Notes under the pieces: model-generated
What the model was told of the DNA's origin: nothing
Databases searched by the model: none
Seen by the model: only the letters and a program-made list of their open reading frames with translations
Part shown: positions 17,387 to 24,784 of the stretch, piece by piece
How the letters are laid out: each line of letters begins with the position of its first letter
Numbering within the stretch: position 1 is the stretch's first letter
Translations under genes and position numbers: made by a program
From: DASQBT01 sp963746955
GTDB lineage: Bacteria; Pseudomonadota; Gammaproteobacteria; Burkholderiales; Thiobacillaceae
Assembly: GCA_963746955.1 (NCBI GenBank)
Contig: CAVVDR010000004.1
Coordinates: forward strand, 310,001-374,000
Reading direction: 5' to 3'
DNA: 64,000 nt

Positions 17387-18922
17387 ATGGCGCAACAGCC
17401 CCTGCACGGGTCCACGCTTTTCCTGCTCACCGTGGCACTGAGCCTCGGCACCTTCATGCAGGTGCTCGACACCTCCATCGCCAATGTGTCGCTGCCGGCC
17501 ATCTCGGGCGATCTCGCGGTCAGCCCCAATCAGGGCACCTGGGTCATCACCTCGTTTGCCGTCAGCAACGCCATTGCACTGCCACTCACCGGCTGGCTGT
17601 CGAGACGCTTCGGCGAGGTTCGTCTGTTCGTGCTATCCACCCTGCTATTCACTGTGGCCTCCTGGTTATGCGGCCTGGCGCCCAACCTGCCCATGCTGAT
17701 CGTCTTCAGGGTGCTGCAGGGCGCGGTGGCCGGCCCCATGATTCCTCTCTCGCAAAGTCTGCTGCTTGCCAACTATCCATCAGAAAAGAAGGGGCTGGCC
17801 CTCGCCCTCTGGTCGATGACGGTTATCGTGGCGCCCATAATGGGCCCGATACTTGGCGGCTGGATTACCGACAACATCAACTGGCCCTGGATTTTTTACA
17901 TCAACATTCCGGTTGGGATACTGTCTGCGTTTCTCACCTGGCAGATTCTGCGCACGCGCGACAGCGAGAGGCACGTCGTACCCATCGACCGCATTGGACT
18001 TGCTCTGCTGGTGATCGGCGTTGGCACCCTGCAGATTCTTCTCGACAAGGGCAATGAACTGGACTGGTTCGAGTCGCAGACCATTTTGGCGCTTGGAGTG
18101 ATTTCCCTGGTGGCGCTGACCTTTCTGGTGGCGTGGGAGCTGACCGAACTGCATCCCGTTGTCGACCTGCACCTGTTCGCCAAACGAAATTTCCTCGTCG
18201 GCACCCTGATGCTCAGCTTGGGCTACCTGGTGTTCTTTGGCAATGTAGTGATCCTGCCTCTCTGGCTGCAGGTCAACATGGGCTATACCGCAACCTGGGC
18301 CGGCTTGGCCGCCGCGCCCATCGGCATCCTGCCGGTGTTTCTGGCACCCCTCGTAGGCAAGAGCATGCACAAGCTCGATCTGCGTTTGTGGGCCAGCTTC
18401 AGCTTTGCCGTGTTTGCGGCGGTTTCATTCTGGAACAGCTACTTTGACACTGACGTGACCTTCGCACAGATCGTGGTGCCGCGCCTGCTGATGGGATTCG
18501 GCGTGGCAACCTTCTTTGTTCCGCTCACCTCCCTTACATTGTCCGATCTGCCGCCAAACATGCTGGCGAGCGCCACCGGATTATCGAACTTCAGCCGCAT
18601 CCTGGCCGGCAGCTTCGGTACCTCCCTGAGCATCACCCTGTGGGACCGGCGCGCCAGCTATCACCACAGTGTGCTTGCCGGGCATGTCAGTGGGCTCGAC
18701 CCCGCAAGTCTTAATTTCCTGGCCGCCTTGAAGCCACTGTCGCTCAGTCAACCTGCCGATGCCGCCTTGATCGAGACAGTAGTCAACCAGCAGGCGGTCA
18801 TGCTGGCGACCAACGACATGTTCTGGCTCTCCGGCATCTTCTTTGCTGCATTGATGGTTCTGGTGTGGCTGGCACAGCCGCCAAGGCGCGAAGCGGGCGT
18901 CGAGATGAGTGGAGCGCACTAG
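17387..18922 (+). CDS. emrB: EmrB/QacA-family (DHA2) drug transporter
   Basis: Major-facilitator proton antiporter, 511 residues with about 14 membrane spans. The DHA2 motifs are clear: LDTSIANVSLPAI in the first span (motif D1), GWLSRRFGEVRLF in loop 2-3 and the motif C region PIMGPILGGWI. Together with the adaptor and outer-membrane lipoprotein it should export hydrophobic toxic compounds across both membranes. It is the last gene of the operon. The specific substrate cannot be told. Confidence 0.93.
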   Translation: MAQQPLHGSTLFLLTVALSLGTFMQVLDTSIANVSLPAISGDLAVSPNQGTWVITSFAVSNAIALPLTGWLSRRFGEVRLFVLSTLLFTVASWLCGLAPNLPMLIVFRVLQGAVAGPMIPLSQSLLLANYPSEKKGLALALWSMTVIVAPIMGPILGGWITDNINWPWIFYINIPVGILSAFLTWQILRTRDSERHVVPIDRIGLALLVIGVGTLQILLDKGNELDWFESQTILALGVISLVALTFLVAWELTELHPVVDLHLFAKRNFLVGTLMLSLGYLVFFGNVVILPLWLQVNMGYTATWAGLAAAPIGILPVFLAPLVGKSMHKLDLRLWASFSFAVFAAVSFWNSYFDTDVTFAQIVVPRLLMGFGVATFFVPLTSLTLSDLPPNMLASATGLSNFSRILAGSFGTSLSITLWDRRASYHHSVLAGHVSGLDPASLNFLAALKPLSLSQPADAALIETVVNQQAVMLATNDMFWLSGIFFAALMVLVWLAQPPRREAGVEMSGAH

Positions 18923-18967
18923 GGGAGCGCGCGGCATGGTTTTCGGGCGCCTACAAAATGGGCCAGC

Positions 18968-19138
18968 TTACCGGGAATAAGCTGGCGTCCCCACGGGGAT
19001 TCGCTCTATTCCCCTGCGCAGGAAGACCAAGCCCATGATCAGCCAGACGCCAAGCAGCGCGGCAATGGCGGTCAACATCCTGTAAGCGACAAACCGCAAT
19101 GCGTTTCCCAGTTCATCGAAGAGCCAGCGGAACAGCAT
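18968..19138 (-). CDS. Small membrane protein, 56 aa, possibly the tail of a broken gene
   Basis: An open frame with a well-formed hydrophobic segment: MLFRWLFDELGN, ALRFVAYRMLTAIAALL, GVWLIMGLVFLRRGIERI. The same frame continues upstream in protein-like sequence (LGHHGYAKAILASFSEPY, GPALQHVAH) but carries a TAG at 19157-19159 between HVAH and AGFWIG. Either this is an intact 56-residue protein, or a longer membrane protein of about 95 residues was cut by an amber codon. No family is recognised. Confidence 0.5.
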   Translation of the reverse strand: MLFRWLFDELGNALRFVAYRMLTAIAALLGVWLIMGLVFLRRGIERIPVGTPAYSR

Positions 19139-19381
19139 CCCGATCCAGAACCCCGCCTAATGGGCGACATGCTGAAGGGCAGGCCCATAGGGTTCGGAGA
19201 ACGACGCGAGTATCGCCTTTGCGTACCCATGATGCCCCAGACTAGCTGTCACGGTCTGCGTCGAGTGCTCTCTCTACATCTGGTGACGGCCTATTCTGTT
19301 GAAGGACTCTTTGAGATAGACTGGCCTTCAGGCTAGTGATCCTGCTCTCTGTTGTAATCAAAATAGGCAACTCATACTTGA
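19139..19381. other. Upstream part of the small membrane gene and promoter area of the TIGR04255 cassette
   Basis: 19160-19273 minus is the in-frame extension described for the 56-residue gene. The last 60 bases before 19382 are AT-richer (TTGTAATCAAAATAGGC...) and probably hold the promoter of the cassette. No terminator is evident. Confidence 0.35.
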
Positions 19382-20188
19382 ATGTCTGTTACGTACAAAA
19401 AAGCCCCGCTCGTTGAACTAATTGCAGAGGTTCGTTGGGGACCCGTCGGCGATAGAACATTAAAAAGTCCGCAAAGAACGTTAAGGATATCTCTGCCGCA
19501 TCCTGCAGATGACGATATCTTTATGCACTACGGTGTCGTAGTTGCACAGAAGGGGTATGGCCGCTTTGAGCGGCTTATTCCGCCTGGAGTTCCTCTCCCG
19601 TTCACCTCGCCTGCTTGTAGGTTTAGACCAACTGACGTCAATAAACAGTCGCCATTATTCCAGATCGGGAAAGGCATCTTTACAGCGAATGCCTTACCTC
19701 CGGCTTATCAGAGCTGGCAGACCTTCTCTCCCTTTGTGAGAACGGGTTTGGAAAGTCTGTATGAAGCATATCGTCGCGCTGGTCAGCCGGTGCCAGAGAT
19801 ATCCGAGGTCTTGATTCGATATATCGATGCATTTAGTCATGAGCTGACGGGCGGGCGTGATCTAGCTGATTTTCTTGCGGAGGTTATGGGCATAAAACTT
19901 TCATTACCGTCCAGTATTACCTCGCTGGTGAAAGCGGGGACATCTGCACAACAAGTGATTCAGATCGAACAGCAAATTGATCTTGGGTTGATGAACTTGG
20001 TGCTCGGTCCAGCGATAAAGGAAAATGAAAACGCCGTATTGTTGGATACAAGCATACTGGTACAACGTGATATCGGCTCAGATATTGATGCTGCTATCAA
20101 TGCGTTGACAGAAGCGCGTGGTGTGATTCACGACCTTTTCCGTACCCTTACGGCATCGTTGCACGATGTCATGGAGCCAACATCGTGA
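19382..20188 (+). CDS. TIGR04255 family protein
   Basis: A 268-residue protein that fits the sporadic TIGR04255 family. It opens with YKKAPLVELIAEVRWGP, the typical start of the family (xYxxPPIxEAIxExRF), followed by the central ISEVLIRYIDAF and a C-terminal DTSILVQRDIG plus a helix ending in HDLFRTLT. The molecular function of the family is unknown. It overlaps the next gene by 4 nt (GTGA), so the two are co-translated. Base composition is lower in GC than the efflux operon next to it, consistent with transfer. It is the first gene of a three-gene cassette. Confidence 0.75.
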   Translation: MSVTYKKAPLVELIAEVRWGPVGDRTLKSPQRTLRISLPHPADDDIFMHYGVVVAQKGYGRFERLIPPGVPLPFTSPACRFRPTDVNKQSPLFQIGKGIFTANALPPAYQSWQTFSPFVRTGLESLYEAYRRAGQPVPEISEVLIRYIDAFSHELTGGRDLADFLAEVMGIKLSLPSSITSLVKAGTSAQQVIQIEQQIDLGLMNLVLGPAIKENENAVLLDTSILVQRDIGSDIDAAINALTEARGVIHDLFRTLTASLHDVMEPTS

Positions 20189-20697
20189 GTAAGCTGTCTG
20201 GTTGGGAGCTTCCGCCAATGTTGATTGGTGGTGCGGCCGTAGTTGCCTTCTATCAAGGCCAAGAACAGGACTATCTTGATCCAAGATGGATTTCTCGTCC
20301 CAGCCCAATCTGGTATGAGGAGTCTCTTAGCAGGCAGTTACGAAAAATGGGCAACCTCAAAGATGATTGGGACGGCTATGGTGGAGCAGGAATAGAGCCG
20401 AATGCAGTCACTAAAGCACTATCAATGCTTTCGTATCTTGCCGAATATCCGCAGCACTTGACGCCCAGTGCGTCCGGAACTGTGTTGCTTGAATGGGAGA
20501 GCCCACGTGGCAAGGCCAGTCTTGAGCTTGGGCGAGAGACGTTTGGTTTTTATACCGTCTCGGGAATAGGTAGGTCGATTTTTTTGAGTGGCAATCTGGC
20601 GGAACTAGATTCAGAAGAAATCAACAATGCATTGTCAACAATTATTGGGCACCATACCCCGCGGTCTTTGGAAGAGGGTTATTTGGCTGCTGGTTAG
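20185..20697 (+). CDS. Conserved hypothetical protein with WDGYG motif
   Basis: A 170-residue protein with a GTG start inside the stop of the TIGR04255 gene. The core is LKDDWDGYGGAGIEPNAV followed by LTPSASGTVLLEWES and GKASLELGRETFGFYTV. I recall this LxxxWDGYGAxxP ... LxWE ... LE(V/L)xxxxxxxY pattern from uncharacterised proteins in variable genomic regions. No catalytic motif or membrane span is seen. It is the second gene of the cassette. Confidence 0.6.
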   Translation: MSKLSGWELPPMLIGGAAVVAFYQGQEQDYLDPRWISRPSPIWYEESLSRQLRKMGNLKDDWDGYGGAGIEPNAVTKALSMLSYLAEYPQHLTPSASGTVLLEWESPRGKASLELGRETFGFYTVSGIGRSIFLSGNLAELDSEEINNALSTIIGHHTPRSLEEGYLAAG

Positions 20698-20728
20698 CCG
20701 CGCGTTGCTTAGAAGGGTTCCTGAGCTA

Positions 20729-21873
20729 GTGTCTAATTGTAATAATGTACATTATTAACTACCATGACTGCAATCGTCATCAGTGGATGGGGGTGGGCAT
20801 GTCGAGGGTTGCGGCGGCGATAAGTTGCACGGCGGATGACCTGAAGGAACTGGAGCGGTTAAGCAAGAGCCGGACAGACGAGGCGCGGATGGTGGATCGA
20901 GCCAAGGTCATTCTCGGCTGTCTTGCCGGGCGACGCAATGATGAGGTGGCGGCGGAACTGGGCATTCAGGCGGCGACGGTGGGCATGTGGCGCAAACGCT
21001 TCGCCAGCGAGGGGTTGGCGGGGCTGCGTGATCGAGCGCGCCCAGGCAAACCGCCGGTCTATCCGGCTTCGGAATTGCGCCAGCGCATTCTCAAACAACT
21101 TGAAGCGCAGCCCCCGGCAGGACTGGCCGGCTGGGATGGCGGCACGCTGGCGCAGGCGCTTGGCGTTTCCGACGACGTCGTATGGCGCGTCTTGCGCAAG
21201 GAAGGCATTCAACTGCGGCGCCATCGATCGTGGTGCGTCAGTACCGACCCGGAGTTTTCGGCGAAGGCGGCGGACGTCATCGGGTTGTATTTGAGCCCGC
21301 CGCAAAACGCCTTGGTGCTCAGTGTCGACGAGAAACCCTCGATCCAGGCGCTCGAAAGAAAAACCGGTTACGTCTGCACCAGCAGTGGCAAGGTTGTGCG
21401 CGGACTGAAGAGCACCTACAAGCGACATGGCACCATCAACCTGTTCGCTGCGCTCAACGTTGCTACCGGCTCCATCCAATCGAAGACGACCGCGACCAAG
21501 AAGCGCCCTGATTTCCAAGCATTCATGGATGACGTGATCGCTGATATCCCCGCTGACCGGCAAGTTCACGTCATTCTCGACAACTACAGCACGCACAAGA
21601 AAAACCACGACTGGTTGGCCAAGCACCCGAATGTTCACTTCCATTTCACGCCCACTTCGGCAAGTTGGCTCAACCAAGTGGAAATCTGGTTTGGCATCCT
21701 CTCCCGCAAGACTCTCAGCGGCGCAAGCTTTGCCAGCACCGATCAATTGGTCGGTGCAATCGAGACATTCATCGCGTCCTACAACCAATCGGCCTCTCCC
21801 TTCGTCTGGCGCAAGCGTGAAGTCAAGGGATCGCAACTCAGAAATACAATTGTTAATGTACGCAATTAAACAC
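20729..21873 (+). mobile_element. IS630-family insertion sequence
   Basis: About 1,145 bp, flanked by TA at 20727-20728 and 21874-21875, the standard IS630 target duplication. The ends are inverted: GTGTCTAATTG at the left and, reversed, GTGTTTAATTG at the right, with further partial matching around GTACATTA. It contains one intact transposase gene, so it may still be mobile. It sits inside the third gene of the TIGR04255 cassette. Confidence 0.85.
20799..21869 (+). CDS. IS630-family transposase
   Basis: DDE transposase, 356 residues from the ATG at 20799 (an upstream in-frame ATG at 20745 is possible). The N-terminal helix-turn-helix region is AAELGIQAATVGMWRKRFAS. The catalytic triad is visible as SVDEKPSIQ (first Asp), VILDNYSTHK (second Asp) and LNQVEIWFGIL (Glu). 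No frameshift is present, unlike many IS630 genes, so it is probably functional. Confidence 0.9.
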   Translation: MSRVAAAISCTADDLKELERLSKSRTDEARMVDRAKVILGCLAGRRNDEVAAELGIQAATVGMWRKRFASEGLAGLRDRARPGKPPVYPASELRQRILKQLEAQPPAGLAGWDGGTLAQALGVSDDVVWRVLRKEGIQLRRHRSWCVSTDPEFSAKAADVIGLYLSPPQNALVLSVDEKPSIQALERKTGYVCTSSGKVVRGLKSTYKRHGTINLFAALNVATGSIQSKTTATKKRPDFQAFMDDVIADIPADRQVHVILDNYSTHKKNHDWLAKHPNVHFHFTPTSASWLNQVEIWFGILSRKTLSGASFASTDQLVGAIETFIASYNQSASPFVWRKREVKGSQLRNTIVNVRN

Positions 21874-22267
21874 TAGTACACGATGATGAGGTATTGGTGC
21901 GCGCTGTTATGACCCCGTATCATCTTCACAAGAGTAACAAGAAACGGATAGGTTGGAAGGCGTTCGAGGCTCCACCTGATATCGATGAGGTTTCCGTAAG
22001 TCGTGGGAAGTTTGTGCCTAATTGGTTGTCAAAGGCGTATGCCAAGGTTTGGGTACAACGTCCCAACGCAAACCCCCAAAAGATGTATATTGGACTGGCG
22101 TTTGTTTCTGCGCGCACCGTTCGCGAGATAGGTTCAGCCGTATCCGATTCACGAGAAGAGTATCTTGGACATGCAGACATCAGTCACGGAGTGATAAAGA
22201 AACGGGGTGAAGCTCTTGATCCCAGGATTCGGAAGTCTTTAGAAGAAAAACTTGAGAAGTTGGCTGA

Positions 22268-22707
22268 CTGAGCACGGTCATCAATCGTGATGGGAAAACG
22301 GCTTGTTTTGGTCAAATAGAATGATGGGCATATCAGTAACTGCATGACTATTGACGATAGTCGCGAAACTTGATGGCTCGCCGAAGTGCCATCAAGGCGT
22401 GAACAAAATTTGGTCATCCGGATTGATGGTGGCTGAAAGCTTGGTGCGTATGGCTTGCCGGTTTTTCGTGTTCACGAACGTGATGGGCCGATGACTCGGA
22501 ACCGGGTCCAGGGCAGGCTGCGGCTTCATGCAGCCTGGCGAAGCGTACCCTTGACGCGGTGGAGAGTCGATACGCTCAATCATGGCTGTTGGTGCGGCAG
22601 TTCGCACCAACAGCCATGATGACCAGTGGCGGTTACCAGCCCAGGCTCCCCCACACCTCATCGTTTAACGTGAACGTCGTGCCATCAAAAACAGTGACCC
22701 CACTCAG
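22268..22707 (+). mobile_element. 440-bp MITE-like element, left copy, with 4-bp target duplication
   Basis: Both ends begin CTGAG: CTGAGCACGGTCA at 22268 and, reversed from 22707, CTGAGTGGGGTCA, with TGATGG matching 20 bases in. It is flanked by direct repeats CTGA (22264-22267 and 22708-22711). No transposase is encoded. It contains a perfect 18-bp hairpin at 22579-22620 (ATCATGGCTGTTGGTGCG, 6-nt loop, complement). An identical copy lies inverted at 23798-24237. This copy truncates the third gene of the cassette near its 3' end. Confidence 0.75.
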
Positions 22708-22832
22708 CTGACACCGCAACGTACATTGAAGACCCGAGGCCAAGTAGCTTCTTCTGGAGGCCCGAGCAAGGCAGCAATGCTGGGAAAATTTGTTAAGTGC
22801 CTGCATTGATTCACCCCTAGGGGTGGCGATCT

Positions 22833-23012
22833 ATGTCGGAAAAGGAATACGGAAAACTTACCCTCGATCAATTCCGCGATGTGGTAAAGAAGCTGCCAGA
22901 GATTAGGGGGCAGATGAATGAACTGCCAGTTTTCTGCTTGGCCTCCGGGCAAGTTCTCCCGACCGAACTTATCCAGAACCTGAACTCTATAACCGCGAAT
23001 ATTTGTTCTTGA
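22833..23012 (+). CDS. Small hypothetical protein, 59 aa
   Basis: Starts MSEKEYGKLTLDQFRDVV and ends NSITANICS. The ATG at 22833 follows AGGGGTGGCGATCT, part of the palindrome CACCCCTAGGGGTG (22812-22825). Composition and helix pattern look like a real protein or the N-terminus of one. It follows the rebuilt end of the cassette's third gene by 36 bp, so it may be a fourth gene of the same operon. No family is recognised. Confidence 0.5.
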   Translation: MSEKEYGKLTLDQFRDVVKKLPEIRGQMNELPVFCLASGQVLPTELIQNLNSITANICS

Positions 23013-23372
23013 ACGCCAACCGAATCATCCAGTTACCCTAGGGCGCCACCCAACTCGCCCCGAACGTCGCAAGAGGGGAGTGCGCGAAGGGGATCGTCGG
23101 CGGGCGGGTATTGAAAACTGCGCCTCTAGGTGGCCCAGAGCGGCGCGCGGGGGGCAGCGGAAGGGGGCAGCCATCCCCCCGTCCCCCGATGTTATTGCGG
23201 GTGAAAAGTTGGAACCACACTGTGACGCGTGAATTACGGACTTCTCGAATTCAGGCAATGAGGATGGCAAATGATGGTGAATACAAGCTAGCCCCACTTA
23301 GAGCCTGAATTATCTATGGGCTTGAGAAGCCGTATGCGGACCCAAATAGCTGCACGTCACTAGAATGCAATC
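23013..23372. other. GC-rich intergenic stretch
   Basis: No gene is seen. It holds runs of G and C (GGGGGGCAGC near 23150 and CCATCCCCCCGTCCCCC near 23172) and no clear promoter. Confidence 0.4.
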
Positions 23373-23699
23373 ATGGGCCGCCGGGATCATTATCACGTCT
23401 ACGTCATTGAACTTTCGAAAGACGTCCTGTTTGAAAGCAAATTCAAGAAGGCCAATCCCTCTTACATCTTGGGCAAGCCGTGTGTTTACGTGGGCATGAC
23501 CGGCCTGGATCCCGATTTGCGCTTCGATAAACACAAGGCGGGTATACAAGCCAATCGATTTGTTAAGCAATATGGAGTTCGACTATTGCCAGGGTTGTAT
23601 GAGCTCTACAACCCTATGCTCTATGATGACGCGCTCAACATGGAGGTGGAGTTGGCGATAGATTTTCGTGAAGCAGGGTTTGGAGTTTGGCAAGCCTGA
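23373..23699 (+). CDS. GIY-YIG-like small protein
   Basis: A 108-residue protein resembling a minimal GIY-YIG nuclease domain. HVYVIELS would be the first strand, then GKPCVYVGMTGLDPDLRFDK and HKAGIQANRFVKQYG, matching the (Y/V)xG.T...xxRxxxH pattern after the second tyrosine strand; a late Glu lies in NMEVELAIDF. The first strand is interrupted by a 16-residue insert relative to classical enzymes. Nuclease activity is inference. It lies between two inverted copies of the MITE-like element. Confidence 0.6.
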   Translation: MGRRDHYHVYVIELSKDVLFESKFKKANPSYILGKPCVYVGMTGLDPDLRFDKHKAGIQANRFVKQYGVRLLPGLYELYNPMLYDDALNMEVELAIDFREAGFGVWQA

Positions 23700-23797
23700 T
23701 AGGGATACTGACATTCAGTGTGGCCATATTATTGGGGGTTTAAGTGCTCCACCACACCTTATGAAATGAAATCCATGCTTTGCGATCCCCTCGTTAC

Positions 23798-24237
23798 CTG
23801 AGTGGGGTCACTGTTTTTGATGGCACGACGTTCACGTTAAACGATGAGGTGTGGGGGAGCCTGGGCTGGTAACCGCCACTGGTCATCATGGCTGTTGGTG
23901 CGAACTGCCGCACCAACAGCCATGATTGAGCGTATCGACTCTCCACCGCGTCAAGGGTACGCTTCGCCAGGCTGCATGAAGCCGCAGCCTGCCCTGGACC
24001 CGGTTCCGAGTCATCGGCCCATCACGTTCGTGAACACGAAAAACCGGCAAGCCATACGCACCAAGCTTTCAGCCACCATCAATCCGGATGACCAAATTTT
24101 GTTCACGCCTTGATGGCACTTCGGCGAGCCATCAAGTTTCGCGACTATCGTCAATAGTCATGCAGTTACTGATATGCCCATCATTCTATTTGACCAAAAC
24201 AAGCCGTTTTCCCATCACGATTGATGACCGTGCTCAG
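23798..24237 (-). mobile_element. 440-bp MITE-like element, right copy (inverted), with 4-bp target duplication
   Basis: As far as I can compare, an exact reverse complement of 22268-22707, including the 18-bp hairpin (here 23885-23926). Its own flanks are TTAC (23794-23797) and TTAC (24238-24241), different from the CTGA flanks of the left copy, so it inserted independently. It stands 28 bp upstream of the ChrB-like gene and may displace that gene's promoter. Confidence 0.75.
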
Positions 24238-24265
24238 TTACCCGAGGCAACTAAGGAGCGAACCG

Positions 24266-24718
24266 ATGAAATGGGTGACCCGTGAACGTCCCAAGATCGA
24301 CCGCATCGCCTGCCCCTGGCTGGTCGCGCGGTTTATCGACGAGGACGCAGAATTTCTCTACGTGCCTGCTGGAGAGGTATTGAAAGTGGCCGAGGATGCC
24401 GGTGCCATTCCTTATGACATACCAGGGGTGCGATATGGACATGAGGGTGAGCAGTGCAGCTTCGATGCGTTTCTCAAGCTGCATAAGTTGGATGATCCAG
24501 CGTTGCATGAACTTGCGATCATTGTGCGTGGCGCAGATACAGCGCGACTGGACCTGGCGCCGCAATGTGCAGGCCTGCTGGCGCTATCGTTGGGACTTTC
24601 ACACAATTACCCCAATGACCTTGATATGCTCGGGCAAGGCATGGTCATGTATGACGCCCTGTACTCGTGGATCAAAAGTGCGCGGAGCGAAACCCACAAT
24701 TGGCCACCCGCGACTTGA
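24266..24718 (+). CDS. ChrB-like chromate resistance domain protein
   Basis: A 150-residue protein matching the C-terminal domain of ChrB (Chrome_Resist family): WVTRERPKIDRIACPWLVAR, FIDEDAEFLYVP and CSFDAFLKLHKLDDPALHEL. ATG 24266 follows AAGGAGCGAACCG. Full-length ChrB is about twice as long and regulates or aids ChrA; this is the stand-alone short form and no chrA is present in the window. A role in chromate tolerance is therefore only suggested. Confidence 0.8.
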   Translation: MKWVTRERPKIDRIACPWLVARFIDEDAEFLYVPAGEVLKVAEDAGAIPYDIPGVRYGHEGEQCSFDAFLKLHKLDDPALHELAIIVRGADTARLDLAPQCAGLLALSLGLSHNYPNDLDMLGQGMVMYDALYSWIKSARSETHNWPPAT

Positions 24719-24784
24719 GTGAACCGCTGGTGATAGTGGCCTGCATTAGAGGCACGTCAATCCATCCGGAGGTTGCCGCTTGAA

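Larger units (their letters stand above)
20705..22796 (+). pseudogene. Third gene of the TIGR04255 cassette, interrupted by IS630 and by a MITE-like element
   Basis: Three segments read in one frame once both insertions and one target duplication each are removed. Segment 1 is 20705-20728 (LLRRVPEL, possible TTG start). Segment 2 is 21876-22267 (VHDDEVLVRAVMTPYHLHKS, then FEAPPDIDEVSVSRGKF and the long middle). Segment 3 is 22712-22796 (TATYIEDPRPSSFFWRPE, then QGSNAGKIC and TAA). The rebuilt protein is about 165 residues. Known relatives, as I recall them, carry the same VLRAVxPYHxxK and DEVSVxR blocks. Today only 21894-22271 remains open from a TTG, as 125 residues lacking both natural ends. 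Confidence 0.7.

Noticed and set aside
22392..22661. An 89-residue protein encoded identically at 22392-22661 and 23844-24113
   Set aside because: The frame lies wholly inside the MITE-like repeat, crosses its hairpin and has no ribosome-binding site; the identity reflects the repeated DNA.
22268..24237. Integron cassette with attC sites, because of the long hairpins
   Set aside because: The hairpins lack the RYYYAAC/GTTRRRY ends of attC, no integrase of the integron type is present, and target duplications point to transposition.
24266..24718. A chromate resistance operon
   Set aside because: Only the short ChrB-like domain is present; no ChrA transporter or other chr gene is in the window.
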